Shown: one piece after another, positions 8,178-16,426 of the stretch
Layout: the number at the start of each line of letters is the position of its first letter
Numbering within the stretch: the stretch's first letter is position 1
From: Lacisediminihabitans profunda
Lineage (GTDB): Bacteria; Actinomycetota; Actinomycetes; Actinomycetales; Microbacteriaceae
Direction of reading: 5' to 3'
NCBI RefSeq assembly: GCF_008040105.1
Contig: NZ_VRMG01000015.1
Location: 62,001 to 126,000, forward strand
Length of the DNA stretch: 64,000 nt
The notes under the pieces: model-generated
Database searches by the model: none
What the model saw: the letters and a program-made list of their open reading frames with translations, nothing else
What the model was told of the DNA's origin: nothing
Made by a program: the position numbers and the translations under genes

Positions 8178-9419
8178 TTAGCCGGCGGCCGGATTCATCG
8201 CGTGTCGGATCGCGGCCAGGCCGGCGAGCAGCTCGGCGAAGGTCGTGCTCAGCGGCGACAGCCCGATCCGGATGCCGTCCGGAGCGCGGAAGTCCGGGAT
8301 CACGCCCCGAGCCCAGAGCTCGGCGGTCACCTCTCGGAAGCCGTCGTGCCGGATCGTCACGTGGCTCCCCCGGCGCTCCGGTTCACGGGGGGTCGCGACG
8401 GTGACGCCGAGCGGCGCGAGCCACGCGTCCACGACGTCGAGCGTGAAGTCGGTGAGCAGCAGGGACTTCTCCCGGATGTCGCCGAGGCCCGCCCGCTCGA
8501 TGAGGTCGAGCATGTCCTGCATGGCGAGCATCCCGACCACCGGCGGGGTGCCGCTGATGAAGCGCCTCATGCCGGCGGCCGGCCGGTACTCCGGTGCCAT
8601 CGCGAAGACGTCGCTGGCCCCCATCCAGCCCCAGATCGGCTGCTGCAACCCGGCCTGCAGGTCTCGACGCACGTAGGCGAAGGCCGGCGACCCCGGCCCG
8701 CCGTTCAGGTACTTGTATGTGCAGCCGACGGCGATGTCCACGCCCCACTCGTCAAGCTCGGTGGGCACGACCCCCGCCGAGTGGCAGAGGTCCCAGAGCA
8801 CGAGCGCCCCGGCCGAATGCGCCTCCTCAGTGATCGCCTGCGCGTCGGCGAGGTAGCCGGAGCGGTAGGCGACGTGGCTGAGCACCACGAGGGCGGTCGA
8901 AGCGGAGACGGCATCGCGCACCTGCTCGACGGTCACGCCCCGCTCCGGGTCCACCGAGATCCAGCGCAGAGTCATTCCGCGTTCGGCGGCCACCCCCTCC
9001 AGCACGAACCGGTCGGTGGGAAAGTTGTCGTCGTCGACGACGATCTCGGTGCGTCCGGGGCGGGCGTCCACCGCCGCGCGGATGAGCTTGTAGAGCAGCA
9101 CCGTCGTCGAGTCGGCGACCACGGTCTGGCCGGGCGCCGCGCCGAGGGTGAGCGAGCCGATCCGGTCACCGAGGGCGAGAGGGAGGTCCATCCACCGTTC
9201 GTCCCAGGACCGGATGAGGCGGCTGCCCCATTCACGCTCGAGGAAGGATGCGAACCGGTCGCCGGTGACCCGGAGCGGGCGGCCGAGCGAGTTGCCGTCG
9301 AGATAGGCGACGACCTCGTCGCTCGGAACGAATTCCGCGGCGAATCGGCCGAGCGGGTCGGTCTGGTCGAGCTGCGCCGCACGACCGGCGAGGTCGGACG
9401 CATCCAGTGATGTGTTCAT
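8178..9419 (-). CDS. kynU: Kynureninase
   Basis: A 413-residue PLP enzyme that cleaves kynurenine to anthranilate and alanine. The PLP-binding Lys236 lies in GCTYKYLNGGPGSPAF, and LVLWDLCHSAGVVP (about 206-219) supplies the Asp that holds the pyridine nitrogen. The family N-terminal YLDGNSLGRP is at 39-48. It is the last gene of the tryptophan-degrading operon and its ATG overlaps the stop of the amidohydrolase gene (ATGA), indicating coupled translation. It converges with accA at a 28-bp gap. Confidence 0.95.
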   Translation of the reverse strand: MNTSLDASDLAGRAAQLDQTDPLGRFAAEFVPSDEVVAYLDGNSLGRPLRVTGDRFASFLEREWGSRLIRSWDERWMDLPLALGDRIGSLTLGAAPGQTVVADSTTVLLYKLIRAAVDARPGRTEIVVDDDNFPTDRFVLEGVAAERGMTLRWISVDPERGVTVEQVRDAVSASTALVVLSHVAYRSGYLADAQAITEEAHSAGALVLWDLCHSAGVVPTELDEWGVDIAVGCTYKYLNGGPGSPAFAYVRRDLQAGLQQPIWGWMGASDVFAMAPEYRPAAGMRRFISGTPPVVGMLAMQDMLDLIERAGLGDIREKSLLLTDFTLDVVDAWLAPLGVTVATPREPERRGSHVTIRHDGFREVTAELWARGVIPDFRAPDGIRIGLSPLSTTFAELLAGLAAIRHAMNPAAG

Positions 9420-10450
9420 GAGTAGATCTCCTCCATCGTGACGAGCGAAACGACCGATGCGGTCGACAGCCAGCTCGCGCCCTCCCGGCCCGGCGCGACC
9501 TCTCCGGGGATCCAGGTGAAGCGTGCTCCGAAGCTACCGGATGACCGGATGAGCGCGCGGACCAGGTCGCCGGTCGACAGCCCGGCCTCGCCTAGCGCCG
9601 CGAGCTCCCGGGCGTTGAGGCCGACCGGGAGGGGGCCGTTGCCGAGGTCGGTGCCGTAGAGCACGCGGCCGCCGAGGGCGGCGAACCGACCGAGGTTGTC
9701 GATGGCGGTGTCGTACGCGCGGCCGCGGTCGCCCCAGCCGTGGATGTCGAGGGTGCTCGTCCACGCGCAGCGGGCGGCGGAGGCGGCCACCTCGTCATCG
9801 GTGAGTCGCTCCGTCCACGGGGTGTGCGCGAGCGTCTCGACTCCGGCGGCGACGGCCCGCATCGCCTGGCCCGGCCCCTCGGCGTGCGCGACCACGGGGA
9901 GGTCGGCCGCGTGCGCGGCGGCGACGACGTCCTCGAGGAGGGCGTCCGACCAGACCGGCCCGGCCTCGCTGTTGAGCGCGATCTTGATCACGCTCGCGCC
10001 GAAGCCCACCATCTCCGCCACGGCGGCCGACGCCTCGGCGCCGGTCGACAGCTCACGAACGGCTTCCGGCGGGGCCCAGGATCGATCGCCCGGGTACCCG
10101 CCTCGGGCGGTCAGGAAGGCGCCCGCGAACTCTACGTCGACGGCGTCCGGCCCGGTCGATCCGGCCCACCCCGATGCCACGGCCGGGTCCCAGCCGAGGT
10201 CGACCACCCGGGAGATTCCGCCGGCCACGAGCCCACTCGCGTCGACCAGGCCGAGGTGCACGTGCGAGTCGACGAAACCGGGCAGGATCGTTCCGGCCAG
10301 CCGTGGTCCGGCATGGTGCGCGGAACCGGCGGGCGAAAGGTACTCGAGCGCGCCGTCGCGCACCCGCAGCAGGCTGGGGCCGCGCCATCCGCCCAGCCAC
10401 ACCTCGTCGACCCGAATCGGGTCTGAGGCGGTGGGGGCGTCGGCGTTCAC
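9416..10450 (-). CDS. Amidohydrolase-superfamily enzyme inside the kynurenine operon
   Basis: 344 residues from the GTG at 10450, which overlaps the stop of the dioxygenase gene (GTGA); any longer start would lie inside that gene. Metal ligands of the superfamily are visible: HxH in FVDSHVHLG (His63, His65), a candidate carboxylated Lys156 (VIKIALN), His189 (VVAHAEG), His209 (LAHTPW) and Asp268 (YGTDLGN). The neighbours make N-formylkynurenine and use kynurenine, and no KynB- or arylformamidase-type formamidase is present. The inference is that this protein hydrolyses the formyl amide. Alternatively it is an imidazolonepropionase-like hydrolase with another role. Confidence 0.85.
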   Translation of the reverse strand: MNADAPTASDPIRVDEVWLGGWRGPSLLRVRDGALEYLSPAGSAHHAGPRLAGTILPGFVDSHVHLGLVDASGLVAGGISRVVDLGWDPAVASGWAGSTGPDAVDVEFAGAFLTARGGYPGDRSWAPPEAVRELSTGAEASAAVAEMVGFGASVIKIALNSEAGPVWSDALLEDVVAAAHAADLPVVAHAEGPGQAMRAVAAGVETLAHTPWTERLTDDEVAASAARCAWTSTLDIHGWGDRGRAYDTAIDNLGRFAALGGRVLYGTDLGNGPLPVGLNARELAALGEAGLSTGDLVRALIRSSGSFGARFTWIPGEVAPGREGASWLSTASVVSLVTMEEIYS

Positions 10451-11301
10451 CGGCCGATTTCGGTGCGAACCGCGAACAGCTCCGGAAAGAAAGTGAGGTC
10501 GAGGGCGCGCTGGAGGAAGCCGACGCCGCTCGATCCGCCGGTGCCCCTCTTCATGCCGATCGTGCGCTGCACGGTGCGGAGGTGCCGGAAGCGCCAGAAC
10601 TGGAAGTTGTCCTCGAGGTCGACGAGCTCCTCGCAGGCCTCGTAGATGCGCCAATTCTCGTCGGCCGAGTCGTAGATCGCCGTGAACACCGGCACGAGTT
10701 CGGGCGTGAAGGTGTACGCCTTCGTCACGTCCCGCTCGAGCACGCTCGCCGGCACCGGATGCCCCTGCCGGTGCAGGAAGCGCAGGAACTCGTCATAGAG
10801 GCTCGGCTCCTCGAGCAGGTCGGCGAGCACCTGCCGGGCGACCGGGTCACTGTCGAACACGGCGAGCACCTTGGCGTTCTTGTTGCCGAGGATGAATTCC
10901 ACGGCGCGGTACTGGTGCGACTGGAACCCGGATGCGTTGGCGAGGGAGTCGCGGAACTGGGCGTACTCGGTGGGGGTGAGGGTGGCGAGTACCGACCACT
11001 GCTGGGTGAGCGTCTCCTGAATGTGCTTGACCCTGGCGATGCGCTTGAGCGCGGTGCCGAGGTCGTCGGCCTTGAGCAGCTCGCGCGCCGACCGCAGCTC
11101 GTGCAGCAGGAGCTTGATCCAGAGCTCGCTCGTCTGGTGCTGGATGATGAACAGCATCTCGTCGTGATGCTCCGGGACGCTGAGCGGATGCTGCGCGCCG
11201 AGCAGCTCGTCCAGGGCCAGATACGACCCGTAGCTCATCCGCCCGGCGAGGTCGGTGACGATGCCCGGCTCGATCGGCCTCGTGTTGTCCTCGATGCTCA
11301 C
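10447..11301 (-). CDS. kynA: Tryptophan 2,3-dioxygenase
   Basis: 284 residues. This heme enzyme opens the indole ring of L-tryptophan to N-formylkynurenine. Family segments present are [46 protein letters not shown] and [19 protein letters not shown] (the proximal heme His lies here); the length is normal. The start is the GTG at 11301, preceded by a strong AGGAGGAG five bases upstream; longer in-frame starts lie before that ribosome binding site. It is the first gene of the kynA-amidohydrolase-kynU operon, so the pathway would end in anthranilate, not NAD, as no kynurenine 3-monooxygenase is here. Confidence 0.95.
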   Translation of the reverse strand: MSIEDNTRPIEPGIVTDLAGRMSYGSYLALDELLGAQHPLSVPEHHDEMLFIIQHQTSELWIKLLLHELRSARELLKADDLGTALKRIARVKHIQETLTQQWSVLATLTPTEYAQFRDSLANASGFQSHQYRAVEFILGNKNAKVLAVFDSDPVARQVLADLLEEPSLYDEFLRFLHRQGHPVPASVLERDVTKAYTFTPELVPVFTAIYDSADENWRIYEACEELVDLEDNFQFWRFRHLRTVQRTIGMKRGTGGSSGVGFLQRALDLTFFPELFAVRTEIGR

Positions 11302-11332
11302 CAGCGCTCCTCCTCCTTGGTTGACGCCGTCT

Positions 11333-12769
11333 TCAGTTGACGATGTGCATCGCGCGGGCGGCATCCGTGATGGAGTCGGAGAGCGAGGGGTAGACGGCGA
11401 ACGCGCGGGCCACCTGGTCGACGGTGAGCCGATGCTCGACCGCGATCGCGATCGGCAGGATGAGCTCCGACGCGCGGGGCGCGACGATCACGCCGCCGAT
11501 CACGGTGCCCGATCCGGTGCGGGCGAACAGCTTGACGAAGCCGTCCTTGATGCCCATCATCTTGGCTCGCGGGTTGGAGGCGAGGGGCAGCTTGTAGATC
11601 TCGCCCTGGGCGATTCCGTCTTCGATCTGCTTCTGGGTCCAGCCGACCGTCGCGATCTCCGGCTGGGTGAAGATGTTGGAGGCGACGTTGCGCAGCTCGG
11701 TGGGGTTCACGGCATCGCCCATGGCGTGGAAGACGGCCGTGCGACCCTGCATCGATGCCACGGAGGCGAGGGGCAGGAAGTCGGAGCAGTCGCCGGCGGC
11801 GTAGATGGACGGCATCGACGTGCGTGCGACCCGGTTGACGCGGATGTGGCCGGAGTCAGTGAGCTGCACGCCCGCCTCGGTGAGGCCGATCCCCGCCGTG
11901 TTCGGCACCGAGCCGACGGCCATCAGGCAGTGGCTGCCCTCCACGGTGCGACCGTCGCTCAGGGTGGCGATCACGCCGTCCTTGGTGCGCTTGATCGAAT
12001 CGGCGCGCGACTTGGAGAGGACCGTCATTCCGTTGCGCTTGAAGACGTCCTCGAGCACGCGGGCGGCATCCGCGTCCTCGCCCGGGAGAACCTGGTCGCG
12101 GCTGGAGATGAGGGTGACCTTCGAGCCGAGGGCGGTGAAGGCGGAGGCGAACTCGGCCCCGGTGACACCCGAACCGACGACGATGAGGTGCTCGGGCGTC
12201 TCCTGGAGCGTGTAGAGCTGGGTCCAGGTGAAGATGCGTTCGCCGTCCGGCTTCGCGCTGGGGAGGATGCGCGGGCTCGCACCCACGGAGACGACGATGG
12301 TGTCGGCCTGGATCTCGTCGAAGTCGGTGCTCGTCTTGCCCTTGCCCGTCGACACGATCACCGTGTTGGGGCCGTCGAGGCGACCATCGCCCTGGATCAC
12401 CCGAACGCCGGCCTTGATCAGCTGGGACTTCATGTCCTCCGACTGCTGGCGGGCGAGGCGCAGCAGCCGCTGGTTGACGGCGGCGAGGTTGACCGTGACC
12501 TCGGGCCGCACCGGTCGGCCGGACTCTCCGCGGGTGAAGAACTGCACTCCCAGGTCGGCGGCCTCGCCGATCGCATTCGCGGCCTCGGCCGTGGCGATCA
12601 GCGTCTTCGACGGCACGACGTCGGTGAGCACGGCTGAGCCGCCCACCCCGACGCGCTCGATGACCGTGACCTCGGCGCCCATCTGGGCCCCGGTGAGCGC
12701 CGCTTCGTAACCACCCGGTCCGCCACCAACGACGGCGATGCGCTGCTTGCGCTCGAACTCATAGGACAT
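11333..12769 (-). CDS. lpdA: NAD(P)H quinone oxidoreductase of the LpdA/flavoprotein disulfide reductase family
   Basis: 478 residues with an FAD dinucleotide fold ([13 protein letters not shown], 12-24), an NAD(P)H fold ([17 protein letters not shown]) and the second FAD motif ([17 protein letters not shown]). The redox-active CxxxxC of dihydrolipoamide dehydrogenase is missing: the loop reads [14 protein letters not shown], with Ala46 and Val51 at the Cys positions, and the C-terminal HxxxxE catalytic pair is not evident either. This matches M. tuberculosis LpdA (Rv3303c), which reduces quinones instead of lipoamide. Divergent from pnp, as in mycobacterial gene order. Confidence 0.92.
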   Translation of the reverse strand: MSYEFERKQRIAVVGGGPGGYEAALTGAQMGAEVTVIERVGVGGSAVLTDVVPSKTLIATAEAANAIGEAADLGVQFFTRGESGRPVRPEVTVNLAAVNQRLLRLARQQSEDMKSQLIKAGVRVIQGDGRLDGPNTVIVSTGKGKTSTDFDEIQADTIVVSVGASPRILPSAKPDGERIFTWTQLYTLQETPEHLIVVGSGVTGAEFASAFTALGSKVTLISSRDQVLPGEDADAARVLEDVFKRNGMTVLSKSRADSIKRTKDGVIATLSDGRTVEGSHCLMAVGSVPNTAGIGLTEAGVQLTDSGHIRVNRVARTSMPSIYAAGDCSDFLPLASVASMQGRTAVFHAMGDAVNPTELRNVASNIFTQPEIATVGWTQKQIEDGIAQGEIYKLPLASNPRAKMMGIKDGFVKLFARTGSGTVIGGVIVAPRASELILPIAIAVEHRLTVDQVARAFAVYPSLSDSITDAARAMHIVN

Positions 12770-12828
12770 GGGCCTATTCTCGCGTGTTGCGGGAAGCCAG
12801 CCAAACCGTGCGCGACAAGGCGGACCAA

Positions 12829-12834
12829 TAGAGT
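12829..12834 (+). promoter_or_regulatory. -10 element, leaderless promoter of pnp
   Basis: TAGAGT is followed by exactly six bases (GGGATC) and then the ATG at 12841, the spacing expected of a leaderless transcript. No ribosome binding site is visible. Confidence 0.55.
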
Positions 12835-12840
12835 GGGATC

Positions 12841-13674
12841 ATGGCGACGACGCACCCGAATCTTCTCGACGACCCCGCAAACGACCCGTTCTCGATCGCG
12901 GCCATGGCCGCATTCGAAATAGCCGAGCGCACGGGGGTCAAGCAGCACGACATCGCGCTCACCCTCGGCAGCGGCTGGGGCAAGGCGGCCGACCTGATCG
13001 GCGAGACCACGGCCACGATCCCTGCCCACGAGGTCACCGGATTCAGCAAGCCCGCGCTCGAGGGGCACGTCGGCAGCCTGCGCTCCGTGCTGCTCCCCAG
13101 CGGCAAGCGCGCGCTGGTGATCGGCGCCAGGACGCACTACTACGAGGGTCACGGCGTGCGCCGCGTGGTGCACAGCGTGCGCACAGCGGCCGCGGCCGGC
13201 GCGAAGGTCATGATCCTCACCAACGGCGCGGGCGGCATCCGGGAGACCTGGACGCCAGGCACCCCCGTGCTGATCAGCGACCACATCAACCTCACCGCGG
13301 CCTCGCCCCTCGAGGGCGCCACCTTCATCGACCTCACCGACCTCTACTCCGCGCGGTTGCGGGCCGTCGCGCGGGGCGTCGAGCCGTCGCTCGACGAGGG
13401 GATCTATACGCAGTTTCGCGGACCGCACTACGAGACCCCGGCGGAGGTGCAGATGGCGAAGGCCATCGGCGGCCACATCGTCGGCATGTCGACCGCGCTC
13501 GAGGCGATCGCCGCGCGGCAGTCCGGCATGGAGATCCTCGGGCTCTCGCTCATCACGAATCTCGCCGCCGGCATCCAGAAGACTCCGCTGAGCCACGAAG
13601 AAGTGCTCGACGCCGGTCGGTCGGCCGAGCCGGTGATCAGCGCCCTGCTCGCACGCATCGTGGCCGAGCTGTGA
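12841..13674 (+). CDS. punA: Purine nucleoside phosphorylase
   Basis: 277 residues of the trimeric PNP type, which splits inosine and guanosine with phosphate to base and ribose-1-phosphate. Visible family motifs are LGSGWGKAAD near residue 41, GARTHYYEGHG around 98-108, LTNGAGGI near 124, QFRGPHYETPAE and GMSTALEAIAA near the C-terminal third. Its stop overlaps the GTG of the mutase gene (GTGA), which couples production of ribose-1-phosphate to its further conversion. Confidence 0.94.
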   Translation: MATTHPNLLDDPANDPFSIAAMAAFEIAERTGVKQHDIALTLGSGWGKAADLIGETTATIPAHEVTGFSKPALEGHVGSLRSVLLPSGKRALVIGARTHYYEGHGVRRVVHSVRTAAAAGAKVMILTNGAGGIRETWTPGTPVLISDHINLTAASPLEGATFIDLTDLYSARLRAVARGVEPSLDEGIYTQFRGPHYETPAEVQMAKAIGGHIVGMSTALEAIAARQSGMEILGLSLITNLAAGIQKTPLSHEEVLDAGRSAEPVISALLARIVAEL

Positions 13675-15335
13675 CCAGGGACGTCCTCGAGGCCGCCAGG
13701 GCCTGGCTCGGGCAGGATCCGGATGCGGAAACCCGCGAGGAGCTCTCCGCCCTGATCGCCGTGGCCTCGACCGGTGACGCCGGCGCCACCGCCGAACTGC
13801 ACGATCGTTTCGACACCAGGCTCGAGTTCGGCACGGCCGGGCTCCGCGGCCGGATCGAGGCCGGCTCCAACCGGATGAATCGCGTGCTTGTCGCCCAGGC
13901 GGCCGCCGGTCTCGCCGCCTTCCTGGTGTCCCGCGAGGAGCACCCGAGCGTCGTGATCGGCTACGACGGCCGCAAGAACTCCCGGGTGTTCGCGATGGAC
14001 ACCGCGGAGCTGATGGCCGGCGCCGGCGTTCGGGCCATCCTGCTTCCCCGGCTCCTCCCCACCCCCGTACTCGCCTTCGCCGTGCGGCACTTCGGAGTGA
14101 GCGCCGGGGTCATGGTCACGGCGAGCCACAACCCGCCGCGGGACAACGGCTACAAGGTCTACCTCGGCGGCGAGGACAACGGCTCCCAGATCGTTCCGCC
14201 GTCGGATGCGGCGATCGCCGAACAGATTCTGCGAGTGGCCGCCGAGCGGAACGTGCTCGACCTGCCCCGGTCGACCGACTTCGAGGTGGCGGGCGAGGAG
14301 GTGCTCGACGAGTACGTCCGTCGCACCGCCGCGCTCGTCTCCGCTCCAGCGGTGCGTCCCCTCTTCGTCTACACGGCCCTGCACGGCGTCGGCTACGAGA
14401 CGGCCCACCGGGTGTTCGTGCGGGCCGGGTTCGGCGCTCCGGTGATCGTGACGGAGCAGATCGAGCCAGACGCCGAGTTCCCCACCGTCGCCTTCCCCAA
14501 TCCGGAGGAGCCCGGCGCGCTCGACCTCGCCTTCGAACTCGCCTCCCGGGTGGGTGCGGAGCTCGTGATCGCCAACGACCCGGATGCCGACCGTCTCGCC
14601 GTCGCCATCCCCGACGCCGCCGGAGGCTGGGAGCGTCTGAGCGGGAACGAGGTCGGCGCCCTGCTCGGCTGGCGCGCGGCCGAGCGCATCACCGCGAGCG
14701 GACCGGAGGGAGTGCTCGTCACCTCGATCGTGAGTTCCCCCGCTCTGGCGGCCGTGGCGCGGGAGTACCGCCTCGAGTACGTCGACACGCTCACCGGTTT
14801 CAAGTGGGTCTCGCGAGTCCCCGGCATCTCCTACGGTTACGAGGAGGCCCTCGGCTACCTCGTCGACCCGGACAAGGTGCGCGACAAGGACGGCATCTCG
14901 GCGGCTCTCGACTTCCTGGCCCTCTTCGCCGAGTTGAAGAGCTCTGGCACGAGCTTCGCGCAGCACCGTCGCGACTTCGCCGACCGGTTCGGCGCCTTCG
15001 CCTCCGCGCAGGTCTCGATCCGCGTGTCGGATCTCGCCGAGATCCCGCGCATCATGACCCGGCTTCGAGCGAACCCGCCGGAGCGGCTCGGCGCCACCGC
15101 CGTGCGCCAGATCGACGACTTCGCCGACGGTTTCGAGCAGTTTCCGCCCGGCGACATCCTGCGCCTCTGGCTGGAGGACGGCTCGCGCGTGATCGTGCGA
15201 CCGAGCGGCACCGAGCCCAAGGTGAAGGTGTACATCGATGCATCGAGTGTCGCCGGATCTGCGGACGAGCGGATCGCCTTGGCGGCAAGCCGGATCGCCG
15301 CGCTCGAGGCCGCCGTGCGTCCGCTCGTTTCCTGA
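13671..15335 (+). CDS. Phosphosugar mutase (phosphomannomutase/phosphopentomutase-like)
   Basis: 554 residues of the alpha-D-phosphohexomutase superfamily. Present are the phospho-Ser loop TASHNPPRDNGYKVY (catalytic Ser about 152), the Mg loop NDPDADRLAV, the sugar loop GYEEALGY and the phosphate loop RPSGTEPKVKVY. Homologues such as mycobacterial PmmB are annotated phosphomannomutase, but the GTGA overlap with pnp suggests that ribose-1-phosphate/ribose-5-phosphate may be the real substrate, as in PgcA-like phosphopentomutases. Substrate is inference. The start is fixed by the overlap. Confidence 0.92.
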   Translation: MTRDVLEAARAWLGQDPDAETREELSALIAVASTGDAGATAELHDRFDTRLEFGTAGLRGRIEAGSNRMNRVLVAQAAAGLAAFLVSREEHPSVVIGYDGRKNSRVFAMDTAELMAGAGVRAILLPRLLPTPVLAFAVRHFGVSAGVMVTASHNPPRDNGYKVYLGGEDNGSQIVPPSDAAIAEQILRVAAERNVLDLPRSTDFEVAGEEVLDEYVRRTAALVSAPAVRPLFVYTALHGVGYETAHRVFVRAGFGAPVIVTEQIEPDAEFPTVAFPNPEEPGALDLAFELASRVGAELVIANDPDADRLAVAIPDAAGGWERLSGNEVGALLGWRAAERITASGPEGVLVTSIVSSPALAAVAREYRLEYVDTLTGFKWVSRVPGISYGYEEALGYLVDPDKVRDKDGISAALDFLALFAELKSSGTSFAQHRRDFADRFGAFASAQVSIRVSDLAEIPRIMTRLRANPPERLGATAVRQIDDFADGFEQFPPGDILRLWLEDGSRVIVRPSGTEPKVKVYIDASSVAGSADERIALAASRIAALEAAVRPLVS

Positions 15336-15381
15336 GGGCGCCGCCCTCCCCTCGTTGTCCTCCCCTTGTTGTGCTCCCCTT

Positions 15382-15619
15382 GTTGTGCAGGACAGGTTGT
15401 GCAGGACAAGCCCTCGTTGTGCAGGACAGACCCGATCAAGGCGACCCACTCCGCAGACTCTGGTTGTGCAGGACACTGTGTGCAGGACGCTGCAACCACC
15501 GTCCTGCACAACCAGAGTCTGTAGGGCATAACAGCCAGACACCCGGCGCCGTCCTGCACAACCAGAGTCTGTAGCGCATAACAGCCAGACACCCGGCGCC
15601 GTCCTGCACAACCAGAGTC
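15382..15619. repeat. GTTGTGCAGGAC repeat cluster with 21-bp perfect inverted repeat and 50-bp tandem repeats
   Basis: The 373-bp gap 15336-15708 has no gene. GTTGTGCAGGAC occurs at 15382, 15396, 15416 and 15463 (a variant at 15477), and its complement starts at 15501, 15551 and 15601. Positions 15454-15474 and 15501-15521 are 21-bp exact inverted arms. From 15501 a 50-bp unit is repeated back to back with one change (15501-15550, 15551-15600), with a partial third copy to 15619. The element lies between convergent operons (mutase and PTS IIB), so a termination role is possible. Confidence 0.9.
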
Positions 15620-15708
15620 CGCACTACGGTCTGCCCGACCGATCGACCGACCGCCTCGGCGATCGCGGCCTGACTCAGCCCGCCCGCCGTGTCGGCGAGC
15701 AGGTGAAA

Positions 15709-15981
15709 CTATCCCAGCGCGGCCTCGAGCTTGCGGGAGAGTTCGTCGGTGTCGAAGTAGTTCTCGATCACGATCACGTCCGCGAAGGTCTTGCCGATCG
15801 CATCGACGAATTCCGCGGAGGTCAAGATGATCTGGGCATCCGCAGAGTCCGTCAGCAGGCTCCCGAGGTGGGCGGCTGTGACATCCGCCTCGAGTCCGAG
15901 CCGCTTGAGCACCCTCTCGGCGTTCACCTTGAGGATTCCGGAACTGCCGATACCTGCACCGCAGATCGCAACTATCTTCAC
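15709..15981 (-). CDS. PTS IIB component, ascorbate/galactitol type
   Basis: 90 residues. The N-terminal P-loop-like VAICGAGIGSSGIL with phospho-acceptor Cys7 is typical of lactose/ascorbate-type IIB domains (UlaB, SgcB). It takes phosphate from the IIA protein and passes it to a sugar held by a membrane IIC, which is not in this window. The start is a GTG at 15981 overlapping the IIA stop (GTGA). It is the last gene of add-IIA-IIB. Confidence 0.88.
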   Translation of the reverse strand: MKIVAICGAGIGSSGILKVNAERVLKRLGLEADVTAAHLGSLLTDSADAQIILTSAEFVDAIGKTFADVIVIENYFDTDELSRKLEAALG

Positions 15982-16424
15982 TCTGAACTCCCCATGATTC
16001 TCATGACTTCGTCGGCGGTCTTCGCGGCCGCGAGGTCCGCGATGGCGGACGAGTCGTTGAAGACGTTCGCGAGCTCCGCGATCGACTCGAGGTGCGCCGA
16101 CACCGAACTGATCGCGAGCCCGAGAACCACGCTCACCGGGTCGTTGTGCGGATGCCCGAACGCCACCGGCGTGGCGAGCGTCACGACCGCGAGGCCGTCC
16201 GCGAGCACCTCGGGGCCCGGTCGCGCGTGGGCGAGGGCGAGCCCCGGCGCGATCACGACGTACGGTCCGTGCTCGTCGATCATGCGGATCATCTCGTCCG
16301 CGTAGCCGGGGCGCGCCGCACCGGAGGCGACGAGCGCTCGCCCGGCCAGGCGCACGGCCTCGCGCCAGTCGGCGGCGTCCGCGCCCAGGATTATTGCCGA
16401 CTCGGAGAGTGGCGGAAGTGGCAT
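15978..16424 (-). CDS. PTS IIA component, mannitol/ascorbate (UlaC-like) type
   Basis: 148 residues starting at the ATG at 16424, two bases after the adenosine deaminase stop. His66 in VIAPGLALAHARPG is the expected phosphorylation site of fructose/mannitol-type IIA domains, and the later FGHPHNDPVSVVLGLA is a further conserved family segment. It receives phosphate from HPr; the EI gene (ptsI) lies at 31.8 kb, and no HPr gene is seen in the window. Being in one operon with adenosine deaminase is unusual and suggests uptake of a pentose or nucleoside-derived sugar, or a regulatory role. Confidence 0.87.
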   Translation of the reverse strand: MPLPPLSESAIILGADAADWREAVRLAGRALVASGAARPGYADEMIRMIDEHGPYVVIAPGLALAHARPGPEVLADGLAVVTLATPVAFGHPHNDPVSVVLGLAISSVSAHLESIAELANVFNDSSAIADLAAAKTADEVMRIMGSSE

Positions 16425-16426
16425 GA

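Noticed and set aside
13428-15611. 727-codon minus-strand frame opposite the mutase gene
   Set aside because: It lies antisense to a fully recognisable enzyme, has His/Gly/Glu-rich artefact composition and no known motif.
15501-15619. CRISPR-like array of 50-bp repeats
   Set aside because: Units are directly adjacent with no unique spacers, only 2.4 copies, and no cas genes nearby; it is a plain tandem repeat.
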